The notes under the pieces were generated by a model that did not search any database, was not told the DNA's origin, and saw only the letters and a program-made list of their open reading frames with translations. DNA of 14,617 nucleotides. Origin: Phycisphaerales bacterium UBA1926. Lineage in GTDB: Bacteria; Planctomycetota; Phycisphaerae; Phycisphaerales; UBA1924. This document shows positions 1 to 6,415 of the stretch, piece after piece (the first letter of the stretch is position 1; the number at the start of each line of letters is the position of its first letter). The stretch is taken from NCBI GenBank assembly GCA_002337215.1, contig DDFO01000047.1, forward strand, positions 4,025 to 18,641, read 5' to 3'. Both the position numbers and the translations under genes were made by a program.

Positions 1-154
1 CCCGTGCGCCCAGACGTGGCTCAGTGACCGCGCGTCGGCCGCCCTCCAGAAGCGAGGCATCACGCCGCTCGTCTCGGTCCAGCACCGCGGCGCGCTCCAG
101 ATCGCCGGTCTGCGCGCGATCAACGGCCAACCGCTCACGTGCCGCTGGGGCTGA
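1..154 (+). CDS. C-terminal fragment of an unidentified protein, possibly TssC-like (partial)
   Basis: An open frame enters from the left edge (codons from base 2) and gives 50 residues before the TGA at 152-154. The peptide reads as a real protein end: it begins PCAQTWLSDR, continues with KRGITPLVS, and closes with LRAINGQPLTCRWG. The pattern of a PC.Q.WL segment, a 'G(I/L).PL.S' segment and a final short 'I.G.PL..RWG' resembles the C-terminal part of contractile-sheath TssC/VipB-like proteins as I remember them from planctomycetes. That is recall, not a search. It converges on bioY with only 38 bases between the two stops. No start can be given because it lies outside the window. Function remains tentative; the coding call is better supported than the family. 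Confidence 0.45.
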   Translation, partial: PCAQTWLSDRASAALQKRGITPLVSVQHRGALQIAGLRAINGQPLTCRWG

Positions 155-192
155 CGATCGCCGCGTCGTCGGGCTGTTGCATCACGATCGGG

Positions 193-876
193 CTACCAGA
201 TTCTCTTCGCCGCCAGCGGCGCCGCCCACCGACCGATGAGCACCGCGATTCCGGACTTGAGCAGCATCGCCGGGATAAAGACGACGAACCCGCCGTAGAC
301 CGCACGCCCCAGCGTGATCGCTTCGCCGTCGAGCCTGCGGACGACGTACAGCCAGGGCACACCGATCAGGAAGATCACCGCGTGTCCCGCGAGCACCGCG
401 ACGATCATTGCGCCCCAGCCGCGGATTGAACCATCCCGCCGACGGACGATCACCCCGATCACCGGCTGGCAGACCGCGAACCCGACGAGGTATCCGCCCG
501 TCTGCCCCAGGACCGTCAGCAGACCAGATTCACCCTCGGAGAACAGCGGCACACCGATCGCCCCAACGACGACGTAGCCGAGCATCGAGAGCATGCCCCA
601 CTTGGGCCCGATAGAGAGCGCACACAGCAGCACCCAGAGTGTCTGCAGCGTCAACGGAACCCCGAAAGGTGGCAGCGGGATCGCGAGCCAGGGCCAGATC
701 TGCGTCTGACACGTCAGCCCCATCAGAAGCGGAAAGAGCACAACGCCGAACGCCCGCAGGGCCGACCGTGCCTGCGTCTCGTCGCCCACAGCGTCGCCGG
801 CCCTGTCCGCCGGGTCGGCGACAGCCTCGTTCGCATTCACTCGTATGGAACCGCCGGCGCGCATGGACCAGATCAT
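193..876 (-). CDS. bioY: BioY family biotin transporter (ECF S component)
   Basis: BioY is the membrane substrate-binding subunit of energy-coupling-factor transporters that import biotin; some BioY proteins work alone. The protein is very hydrophobic, with about six predicted membrane spans. It carries the family core: PFGVPLTLQTLWVLLCAL, a following GP.WG.LS..GYV..GAIG(V)P(L)F segment, and the GQTGGYLVGF signature. From the ATG at 876 it has 227 residues, a little longer than the usual ~190, because of a hydrophilic N-terminus of about 40 residues. I chose ATG 876 because AGG lies six bases upstream; GTG 903 and ATG 864 in the same frame are alternatives. It is the last gene of a minus-strand unit, 37 bases after the zinc-ribbon bactofilin, an odd pairing of a vitamin transporter with cytoskeletal proteins. 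No ecfA or ecfT genes are present in the window. No biotin-type operator was recognised. Confidence 0.88.
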   Translation of the reverse strand: MIWSMRAGGSIRVNANEAVADPADRAGDAVGDETQARSALRAFGVVLFPLLMGLTCQTQIWPWLAIPLPPFGVPLTLQTLWVLLCALSIGPKWGMLSMLGYVVVGAIGVPLFSEGESGLLTVLGQTGGYLVGFAVCQPVIGVIVRRRDGSIRGWGAMIVAVLAGHAVIFLIGVPWLYVVRRLDGEAITLGRAVYGGFVVFIPAMLLKSGIAVLIGRWAAPLAAKRIW

Positions 877-913
877 CGCACGCCTCGGCCCACGGTCAAC
901 CACGAAGCCTCAA

Positions 914-1414
914 CTACGCCGCACCGCGCTTCGGCGGCGGCTCGGGAACCTGCGTCCCGTTGCCATTGATCGTGATATGACCCAGTGGATCGCAGGGCAC
1001 CACGAACGGCCCCCCGGTGACGCTCGCGCCCCGCTCGATACGCAGCGACGGCGCCCACACCGCGCCGGAAAACCGCGCCTTGGGCCCGATGGTCACCGGG
1101 CCCCCGCTCACGAGCACACCACTGAAACGGCCGAGCACATCGGCGGCGAGGCTGCCGATGGCGAGCGTGCACGTCACCTCGGCCTTCCGACCGATCGAGA
1201 CGCGACCGCACGTCACCAGTATGCCGCCCCAGTGGTGTCCCTTGATGCGGACATCGGGGATATCAAGATTCTTGCCGCACGCGCCGCATCGCGCTGTCAT
1301 CGCCCGGGCCGAGATAGACGCATCGAGCCCGCAGTGATAGCAGAGGACCGACGAGGTCTGAATACCCAGGTCATGAAACGCGAGACCGGGTGCAGCATCG
1401 CGAGACCGCAGCAT
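914..1414 (-). CDS. Bactofilin-like protein with N-terminal zinc ribbon
   Basis: A 166-residue protein in two parts. Residues 25-47 hold two CxxC pairs (C25/C28 and C43/C46), a typical zinc-ribbon spacing. Residues from about 55 to 150 are built from short beta-type repeats rich in G, V and I (for example GGILVTCGRVSIG and SGGPVTIGPKARFSG), as in the bactofilin right-handed beta-helix (polymer-forming cytoskeletal family). Bactofilins polymerise without nucleotide and scaffold envelope or stalk structures. The tail ends in PEPPPKRGAA. GAGGG sits six bases before the ATG, which supports this start. The gene begins 20 bases after the stop of the canonical bactofilin, so the two are probably co-transcribed and may co-assemble. 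The zinc ribbon could be a regulatory or partner-binding cap; that is inference. Confidence 0.75.
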   Translation of the reverse strand: MLRSRDAAPGLAFHDLGIQTSSVLCYHCGLDASISARAMTARCGACGKNLDIPDVRIKGHHWGGILVTCGRVSIGRKAEVTCTLAIGSLAADVLGRFSGVLVSGGPVTIGPKARFSGAVWAPSLRIERGASVTGGPFVVPCDPLGHITINGNGTQVPEPPPKRGAA

Positions 1415-1434
1415 GTCGTTCCCTCGAGGAGGCG

Positions 1435-1956
1435 TTACGCAGCGCCCGATGCAGCGGTGCTCTTCGAGCCGTTCGTCGCGGTCTGGTTCACATCAGTGAG
1501 CGAATCCACGGTCGCGGCATCGGCCTTCCAAGGCGGCTTGAAGTCAACACGGGTTCCCGAAGCCGGGGCCGAGCCGTTCGACGTTGCGGTGCGTGCCGAG
1601 CCGGACTTTGCCGCAGCGTTCTCGCCGACCTGGCAGTGACCAGTGAACGTCGCGCCCTCTTCGACAAGCAGCGTCTTCGCGGTGATGTCGCCCGTGAGAT
1701 TCGCGTGCTCGCTGAGCCTGCAGCGGTCGCGAGCGATCACGTTCCCGTTCGTCTTGCCATCGATCACGATGTTCTCCGCATCGATCTCGGCGCTGCAATT
1801 GGCGGATTCGGCGATGTGCACCTCACCCTTCGACCGGATCTTGCCCTCGAACACACCCAGAATCCGTGCGCCCTGGTCGAAATCGACCTCGCCACGAATC
1901 GTTGTGCCACACCCGATGACCGTCATTTCGTTGCTCAAACCAGTGTCGCTCGCCAC
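1435..1956 (-). CDS. Bactofilin (polymer-forming cytoskeletal protein)
   Basis: A 173-residue protein starting at a GTG. Residues 12 to about 112 match the bactofilin core, with the opening TVIGCGTTIRGEV and repeated turns such as EGKIRSKGEVHIAES, NIVIDGKTNGNVIA and LTGDITAKTLLVEEGATF. Bactofilins form non-polar, nucleotide-free filaments on or near the membrane. The C-terminal ~60 residues are low-complexity (A, S, T, N, G) and look disordered. The start is fixed by an excellent AAAGGAG ribosome site at 1964-1970, seven bases before GTG; the same frame stays open upstream to 2139, but that part is unlike bactofilin and lacks this signal. It leads a three-gene minus-strand unit with the zinc-ribbon paralogue and bioY. 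The family call is firm; the specific cellular structure it serves cannot be told from the sequence. Confidence 0.88.
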   Translation of the reverse strand: MASDTGLSNEMTVIGCGTTIRGEVDFDQGARILGVFEGKIRSKGEVHIAESANCSAEIDAENIVIDGKTNGNVIARDRCRLSEHANLTGDITAKTLLVEEGATFTGHCQVGENAAAKSGSARTATSNGSAPASGTRVDFKPPWKADAATVDSLTDVNQTATNGSKSTAASGAA

Positions 1957-1963
1957 CTTCGAA

Positions 1964-1970
1964 CTCCTTT
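1964..1970 (-). promoter_or_regulatory. Strong ribosome binding site deciding the bactofilin GTG start
   Basis: Read on the minus strand, AAAGGAG lies seven bases before GTG 1956. It is the best Shine-Dalgarno match noticed in the window and overrides the longer upstream reading frame. Confidence 0.75.
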
Positions 1971-1987
1971 GATCGAGTCGCCGGGCG

Positions 1988-2003
1988 GGGGGCTCTTGCC
2001 CCC
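1988..2003 (-). other. Small GC hairpin in the bactofilin 5' leader
   Basis: On the minus strand GGGGGC-AAGA-GCCCCC forms a perfect six-base-pair stem with a four-base loop, 17 bases upstream of the AAAGGAG site. No U-tract follows, so it is not an intrinsic terminator. It could shape mRNA stability or translation of the bactofilin unit, or be incidental in GC-rich DNA. No known riboswitch was recognised in the 221-base gap between the bactofilin and terC. Confidence 0.35.
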
Positions 2004-2165
2004 GGCCTGGGATATTGCCGGATGCCGGGAGCCTCTCTCCCGCTGCACCACGCTTCATCGTCCGCCAGGCTTCGCGGCATCCAATTTTCATACCCGATCC
2101 GGCAACACCCCGGCACACCAAAACCGGGTGACACCGCACACACCGTCGGGCGGGACCGAGGCAGA

Positions 2166-2171
2166 TAGACT
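2166..2171 (+). promoter_or_regulatory. Possible -10 element for a leaderless terC transcript
   Basis: TAGACT fits the TANNNT pattern and ends six bases before the terC ATG, the spacing expected when transcription starts at the A of the start codon. No Shine-Dalgarno sequence lies at a usable distance (GAGG is 16 bases away). No good -35 hexamer was found, so this is a weak call. Confidence 0.3.
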
Positions 2172-2177
2172 CTCGCC

Positions 2178-3032
2178 ATGCTTGCCGACCTCTCCATCCT
2201 GCTCGCCGAAGCCCCCGTGATCGCGACGGGCGACGCCGGCCTCTTCACCGTCGCCAGCCTGATCGCGCTCATTACGCTCACCAGTCTCGAGATCGTTCTG
2301 GGCATCGACAACGTCGTCTTCATCGCCATCCTCGCCGACGCGCTCCCCAAGTCGCAGCGAAAAGCGGCGCGACGGATTGGGCTCCTGCTCGCGATGCTGA
2401 CCCGCATCGCGCTGCTCTTCGCGATCGCCTGGCTCATGGGCCTCACGAAGACCCTTTTCGAAATCCCGTTCATCAACGAGCCGCATCCTCCCGAGGGCAC
2501 GGAGGGCGCCATCCCGCTCGGCATCTCGGGCAAGGACCTCATCCTGCTCGCCGGCGGACTCTTTCTCGTCGGGAAGGCCGCCTGGGAGATCCGTCATCAG
2601 GTCGAGCACAGCGGCGGCGTCGAGAAGCCCAAGGGCAAGGCCGCCACGTTCGGCGCCGTCATCACGCAGATCGTCCTGATCGACATGGTCTTCAGCCTCG
2701 ACAGCGTCATCACCGCCGTCGGGATGACAAGCAAGATACCCGTCATGATCGCGGCAATCGTCATCGCGGTCGCCGTCATGATGCTCGCGGCCGAGACGAT
2801 CAGCACCTTCATCAGAAGACACCCGACGCTCAAGGTCCTCGCCCTCGCCTTCCTCGTGCTCATCGGCGTCCTGCTCATCGCCGACGCGTTCCATCAACAC
2901 ATCGACCGCGGCTATGTTTACTTCGCGATGGCGTTCGCGTTGATTGTCGATCTCATCCAACTCAAGGTCGAAAAACCCCGACGCGCGAGGCGCAAACTCG
3001 CCGCAGAATCGACAACCGACCCCAACGCCTGA
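2178..3032 (+). CDS. TerC family integral membrane protein
   Basis: A 284-residue membrane protein with about seven to nine hydrophobic segments. The TerC family signatures are clear: TSLEIVLGIDNVVFIAI near residues 35-51 (E38, D44, N45) and DMVFSLDSVITAVGM at residues 169-183 (D169, D175). These buried acidic residues are thought to bind metal in the family. TerC-type proteins (Alx, MeeF/MeeY relatives) export Mn2+ or supply it to secreted enzymes; the tellurite name is historical. The ATG at 2178 has no nearby ribosome site and may be translated from a leaderless mRNA. A His-rich lipoprotein follows 41 bases downstream and could share its transcript. No yybP-ykoY manganese riboswitch was recognised upstream. 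The ion carried is not settled by the sequence. Confidence 0.88.
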   Translation: MLADLSILLAEAPVIATGDAGLFTVASLIALITLTSLEIVLGIDNVVFIAILADALPKSQRKAARRIGLLLAMLTRIALLFAIAWLMGLTKTLFEIPFINEPHPPEGTEGAIPLGISGKDLILLAGGLFLVGKAAWEIRHQVEHSGGVEKPKGKAATFGAVITQIVLIDMVFSLDSVITAVGMTSKIPVMIAAIVIAVAVMMLAAETISTFIRRHPTLKVLALAFLVLIGVLLIADAFHQHIDRGYVYFAMAFALIVDLIQLKVEKPRRARRKLAAESTTDPNA

Positions 3033-3073
3033 TCGAAACGACCGACAGATACCCGTCACGAACGGAGACCACC

Positions 3074-3754
3074 ATGCCCTGCACCAGCTTTCGACTCTTC
3101 GCCGCAAGCATCGCATCCGCCGCACTAGTCGCCCTCCCTGCCTGCGAGAACAGCAACAGCCCCGATCACGTGACCGCACCCACCGTCACGGACGACCACG
3201 CGGATCACGAAGGCCATGACCACGGCAGCGCGGACCATGCAGGGCACGAACACCCTGAGCAGGAAATCACAACGCCATCCGCCCCGACTCCCGGGGCCAC
3301 GAACGCCTCCGACGCCGAGCGGCTCACCGTTGGCGAGTTCTCATTCGCGATCCCCGAGAATTGGGAAAAGCGCCCGCCCTCCAACAGCATGCGACTCGTC
3401 GAACTCGCCGCGCCCGCCGCCGGTGGTGCCCCCGCGCCCGTCGCCGCATTCTCGCTCGCCGGGGGCGACATCGACGCCAACATCACCCGCTGGCAGGGCC
3501 AGTTCACCGAACCCGATTCGGCCCGAAGCCGGGAGACAACCCAGATCGCCGGGACAACCGTCCACCTCGTCGAGATGGCGGGGACATTCCGAGGCATGGG
3601 CGGACCGGCCCAGACTGACACCGTGATGCGTGCCGCCATTGTGGAACGCCCAGGCCAGCCGAACCTTTTCATCAAAATGACCGGGAGATCCGGGGCGATG
3701 GACCCCGCCGGGGCGGGCTGGGACGCCCTCATCAACAGCATGACGACCCCCTGA
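3074..3754 (+). CDS. Histidine-rich putative lipoprotein
   Basis: A 226-residue exported protein. Residues 1-24 form a signal peptide ending in a lipobox-like ALPAC, with C24 as the probable lipidated residue (P at -2 is not ideal). Residues 32-60 are a His/Asp-rich stretch with eight histidines (HADHEGHDHG and DHAGHEH), a likely metal-binding segment. A proline/alanine linker follows, then from about residue 85 a compact domain starting LTVGEFSFAIPENWEK. This domain resembles small lipoprotein domains of unknown function found in planctomycetes. GGAG six to seven bases before the ATG supports the start. It lies between terC and the feo operon, so a role in periplasmic metal capture or sensing is plausible but inferred. 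No enzyme motif was seen. Confidence 0.7.
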   Translation: MPCTSFRLFAASIASAALVALPACENSNSPDHVTAPTVTDDHADHEGHDHGSADHAGHEHPEQEITTPSAPTPGATNASDAERLTVGEFSFAIPENWEKRPPSNSMRLVELAAPAAGGAPAPVAAFSLAGGDIDANITRWQGQFTEPDSARSRETTQIAGTTVHLVEMAGTFRGMGGPAQTDTVMRAAIVERPGQPNLFIKMTGRSGAMDPAGAGWDALINSMTTP

Positions 3755-3811
3755 CGCCCCTTCGCGCGGCCCTTCTGAGCCCCTTCGTCCCGAAGACACG
3801 GTCCCTCGCCG

Positions 3812-3840
3812 TTGAAACTGAGTCTCAACTGCACTAAACT
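3812..3840 (+). promoter_or_regulatory. feo promoter with overlapping Fur-box-like operator
   Basis: TTGAAA (3812-3817), a 17-base spacer and TAAACT (3835-3840) form a good sigma70-type promoter about 20 bases before the first feoA ATG. Overlaid on the -35 is a 17-base near-perfect palindrome, TTGAAACTGAGTCTCAA (3812-3828), with one mismatched pair and a central base. Its inner 15 bases match the classic Fur 7-1-7 consensus TGATAATGATTATCA at 11 of 15 positions. The geometry predicts that iron-loaded Fur (or a DtxR-type regulator) blocks RNA polymerase when iron is plentiful, as known for feo operons elsewhere. The regulator gene is not in the window. Confidence 0.72.
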
Positions 3841-3860
3841 GCTGCACAGGCCGACCAGGC

Positions 3861-4163
3861 ATGTCGCCTTCAACGGAGCGATCAAGACGCATGGCAATCG
3901 CCACCCCGCAACCGAGTCCGCTCGTCTCGCTGACCCAGCTCCGCCGGGGCGAGCGCGCCCAGATCGACGGCTGCAACCTCGACGGCACCTGCGCAGCGAT
4001 GATCGAGTCGATGGGCCTCGACCGGGACGCCGTCGTCTCAATCGCCCGCGTCGGGGACCCCTGCGTCGTGCTCGTCCATCACACCTGCGGCGGGTCCTGC
4101 CGCATCGGGCTCCGCAAGGATCTTGCCAGCAAAATCGCCGTCCGGCCCGCGGTTCGTTCCTGA
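3861..4163 (+). CDS. feoA: FeoA family ferrous iron transport accessory protein
   Basis: FeoA is a small cytosolic SH3-like protein that assists the FeoB iron transporter. The frame from 3861 gives 100 residues; the FeoA domain starts near residue 21 (LVSLTQLRRGERAQI) and includes the 'MIESMGLDRDAVVSIARVG' turn and a final basic strand. The second ATG at 3891 (90 residues) is an equally reasonable start; GGAG is 12 bases from it, and neither start has an ideal ribosome site. The protein has five cysteines (C38, C44, C68, C76, C80), including a CGGSC motif, which is unusual for FeoA and could bind metal or an Fe-S centre. It is the first gene after the iron-type promoter and lies 48 bases before feoB. 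Confidence 0.85.
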   Translation: MSPSTERSRRMAIATPQPSPLVSLTQLRRGERAQIDGCNLDGTCAAMIESMGLDRDAVVSIARVGDPCVVLVHHTCGGSCRIGLRKDLASKIAVRPAVRS

Positions 4164-4211
4164 CCCGCCACCAACCAATCAGCGGATTTCAGACCGCCCC
4201 GAGCACGACCC

Positions 4212-6218
4212 GTGACCACACCAGCGCCGGCGCACGCGACCCCCCCACGCACCGACCCCCAGCCACGCATCCGCCGGGTTCTCCTGCTCGGGAACCCCAA
4301 CGTCGGCAAGTCCACGCTGTTCGGCCGCCTCGCCGGCGCCCGTGTCCACACCTCGAACTTCCCGGGGACGACCCAGTCCGCCCAGCGCACGCGCGTCGCC
4401 GGGATCGATCTCACCGATCTCCCGGGCATCTACCGCCTAAGCAGCCCGCCCGAAGATCAGCAGAGCGAAGCCGCGGTCTGCCGCGCAGCCCTCGCCGGTC
4501 GGATCGAAACCGACAACGCCAACGACGATCATGCGCCGGCCGACGCGACGATCATCGTTCTCGACGCCGCGAATCTCGCCCGCAATCTCCGGCTGGTCGC
4601 CGAGACGCTGCGGATCGGACTCCCGACGGTGCTCGTCCTCAACCGGATCGATCAGGCCGATCGCCGCTGCATCCGGATCGACACCGACGCGCTCGCCGAA
4701 CGCACGGGGTGCGCCGTCGTCTCCACCAACGGCCTGACCGGCGAAGGCGTCGACAAGATCCTCCCCGCGGTGAACGCCGCCCACACCCCGCCGGCACCCG
4801 TGCACGATGTCACGATCCGCGAGTGGGTCGACGCGACCATCGCCGAGTGCGTCAAGGCGGGCAACTCACAGGCCGACGCAGAACAACTCACCGACCGTCT
4901 CGACGACGTCTTCCTCCACCCCGTGCTTGGATCCATCGTCTTCATCGCCTCGATGACCTTTCTGTTCTGGATCATCTTCAAACTCGCGGCATACCCGATG
5001 GACTGGATCGATGCCTCGTTCGGCGTGCTCGCCGATACCGCGTCCGGCCTGCTCCCCGCCGGCGCCATCCGCGACCTGCTCATCGACGGCGTCATCGGGG
5101 GCGTCGGCGCGACCGTCATCTTCCTCCCTCAGATCTGCCTGATGTTCTTCCTCATCACGCTCCTCGAGCACTCGGGGTATCTCCCCCGAGCCGCCCTGCT
5201 CGTCGACCGTCTGCTCCGCCCGTTCGGCCTGCCCGGCCAGGCATTCGTGCCCCTGCTCTCGAGCCACGCCTGCGCCATCCCCGGCATCATCGCGTGCCGG
5301 GGAATCCCCGACCGCCGCGAACGACTCGCGACCATCCTCGTCGCGCCGTTCATGTCCTGCACCGCCCGCATCCCCGTCTACGTCCTGCTCACCTCGATCC
5401 TCTTCGCGGACCGACCCGCTCTCGCCGCACTCGCGTTCACCGGGTGCTACGTCCTCGGCGCCGTAACAGCGCTGTTCACAGCACTCATCTTCCGCTCGAC
5501 CTTCCTCCGCGGCCCCTCCCGCTCCATGGCCCTCGAACTCCCCGCCTACCGCCGGCCGAGCATCCGCCTCGCCCTCATCGCGACCCGCGACCGCGGCTGG
5601 CTCTTCCTGCGAAAGGCGGGCACCGTCATCCTCGCCATGGTCGTCGCCCTCTGGTGGCTCGGCGCCTACCCCCACGCCGACCCGAATCCGGAAGCGCAAA
5701 CGCTCCGCGAGCAGGCCGCGCTTGTTGAACCGCCACACGCACAGGAACTGCTCGATCGCGCCGACCTCGCCGAACGCCGGCACGCGACCGCGAACACTTT
5801 CATGGGCATGGCAGGCCGCGCCGCCCAGCCCGTGTTCGCCCCGCTCGGCTACGACTGGCAGCTCACCGTCGGCGTGCTCTCCTCGTTCGCCGCACGCGAG
5901 GTCTTCGTCTCCACGATGGCGGTCGTCACCGCGGCCGGGGAAGAGGACGCCGCCGAAACCGAGACGGGGCTCCAGCGCATCGCGACCGCGACCCGCGACG
6001 ACGGGACCACCCCGATCTTCACCGCACCGACATCCTGGTCGCTGCTCGTCTTCTACGTCCTCGCGATGCAGTGCCTCCCGACGCTCGCCGTCACCGCACG
6101 AGAATCGGGCGGCTGGCGATGGGCCCTGCTCCAGCTCGGCTACATGACCACCCTCGCCTACGCCGGGGGCCTGATCGCCTACACCATCGCGGCCGTCTTC
6201 ACGGGAGCCAACCCATGA
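4212..6218 (+). CDS. feoB: Ferrous iron transporter FeoB
   Basis: FeoB imports Fe2+ across the inner membrane using an N-terminal G-protein-like domain. The 668-residue product has G1 GNPNVGKST (27-35), a switch region with NFPGTT (49-54), G3 DLPG (69-72) and G4 NRID (144-147). The C-terminal half carries the membrane channel with both Gate signatures: SSHACAIPGIIA and APFMSCTARIPVY, whose cysteines are conserved in the family. Length is slightly below the common 700-770 because the linker after the G domain is short. Translation begins at GTG 4212; the ribosome site is poor, so coupling to feoA is possible. The stop TGA overlaps the ATG of the next small gene (ATGA), indicating translational coupling. 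The operon is probably iron-repressed from the 3812 promoter. Confidence 0.95.
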   Translation: MTTPAPAHATPPRTDPQPRIRRVLLLGNPNVGKSTLFGRLAGARVHTSNFPGTTQSAQRTRVAGIDLTDLPGIYRLSSPPEDQQSEAAVCRAALAGRIETDNANDDHAPADATIIVLDAANLARNLRLVAETLRIGLPTVLVLNRIDQADRRCIRIDTDALAERTGCAVVSTNGLTGEGVDKILPAVNAAHTPPAPVHDVTIREWVDATIAECVKAGNSQADAEQLTDRLDDVFLHPVLGSIVFIASMTFLFWIIFKLAAYPMDWIDASFGVLADTASGLLPAGAIRDLLIDGVIGGVGATVIFLPQICLMFFLITLLEHSGYLPRAALLVDRLLRPFGLPGQAFVPLLSSHACAIPGIIACRGIPDRRERLATILVAPFMSCTARIPVYVLLTSILFADRPALAALAFTGCYVLGAVTALFTALIFRSTFLRGPSRSMALELPAYRRPSIRLALIATRDRGWLFLRKAGTVILAMVVALWWLGAYPHADPNPEAQTLREQAALVEPPHAQELLDRADLAERRHATANTFMGMAGRAAQPVFAPLGYDWQLTVGVLSSFAAREVFVSTMAVVTAAGEEDAAETETGLQRIATATRDDGTTPIFTAPTSWSLLVFYVLAMQCLPTLAVTARESGGWRWALLQLGYMTTLAYAGGLIAYTIAAVFTGANP

Positions 6219-6415
6219 CGATTGCGCAGGCCGCGACGCAGTCCTCAACCCAGCCCATCCCGATCGGCGACTGGCAGTTCTGGGTCGTGACGGTCATCAC
6301 GCTCGCCGTTGTCGCCATCGCCGCGCGCAACGCGATCCCCGGATTCCGCAAGAAGAAATCCACCCGCGTCAACCTCACCATCAACCGCGACAAAGACGAT
6401 CACAGAGCTCAGTAG
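6215..6415 (+). CDS. Small single-span membrane protein coupled to FeoB
   Basis: A 66-residue protein whose ATG overlaps the feoB stop by four bases (ATGA), so it is almost certainly translated with feoB. It has a short polar N-terminus, one membrane span at about residues 21-37 (FWVVTVITLAVVAIAA) and a basic tail (RKKKS, then a charged end). Position and topology recall the FeoB-associated Cys-rich membrane proteins found after feoB in many bacteria, but this one has no cysteine at all. It could stabilise FeoB or take the place of FeoC; that is inference. Its last seven bases overlap the 3' end of aroA on the opposite strand. Confidence 0.7.
   Translation: MTIAQAATQSSTQPIPIGDWQFWVVTVITLAVVAIAARNAIPGFRKKKSTRVNLTINRDKDDHRAQ

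Noticed and set aside
155..192. Hairpin terminator between the left fragment and bioY
   Set aside because: Only a short CGATCG self-complementary pair far apart; no stable stem or T-tract.
2087..2092. TATGAA on the minus strand as a -10 for the bactofilin unit
   Set aside because: No acceptable -35 hexamer at 16-18 bases; only four of six -10 positions match.
3755..3811. Terminator after the His-rich lipoprotein
   Set aside because: Only a five-base-pair CTTCG/CGAAG stem with a three-base loop and no T-tract.
3812..5728. Long + strand frame overlapping feoA and feoB (638 codons)
   Set aside because: It is rich in Arg/Pro/His with no domain and lies over the clear FeoA and FeoB frames; it is a shadow of GC-rich coding DNA.
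4866..6248. Long minus-strand frame (460 codons) opposite feoB
   Set aside because: Highly charged Glu/Asp/Arg/Gly composition typical of antisense frames in GC-rich genes, with no motifs.
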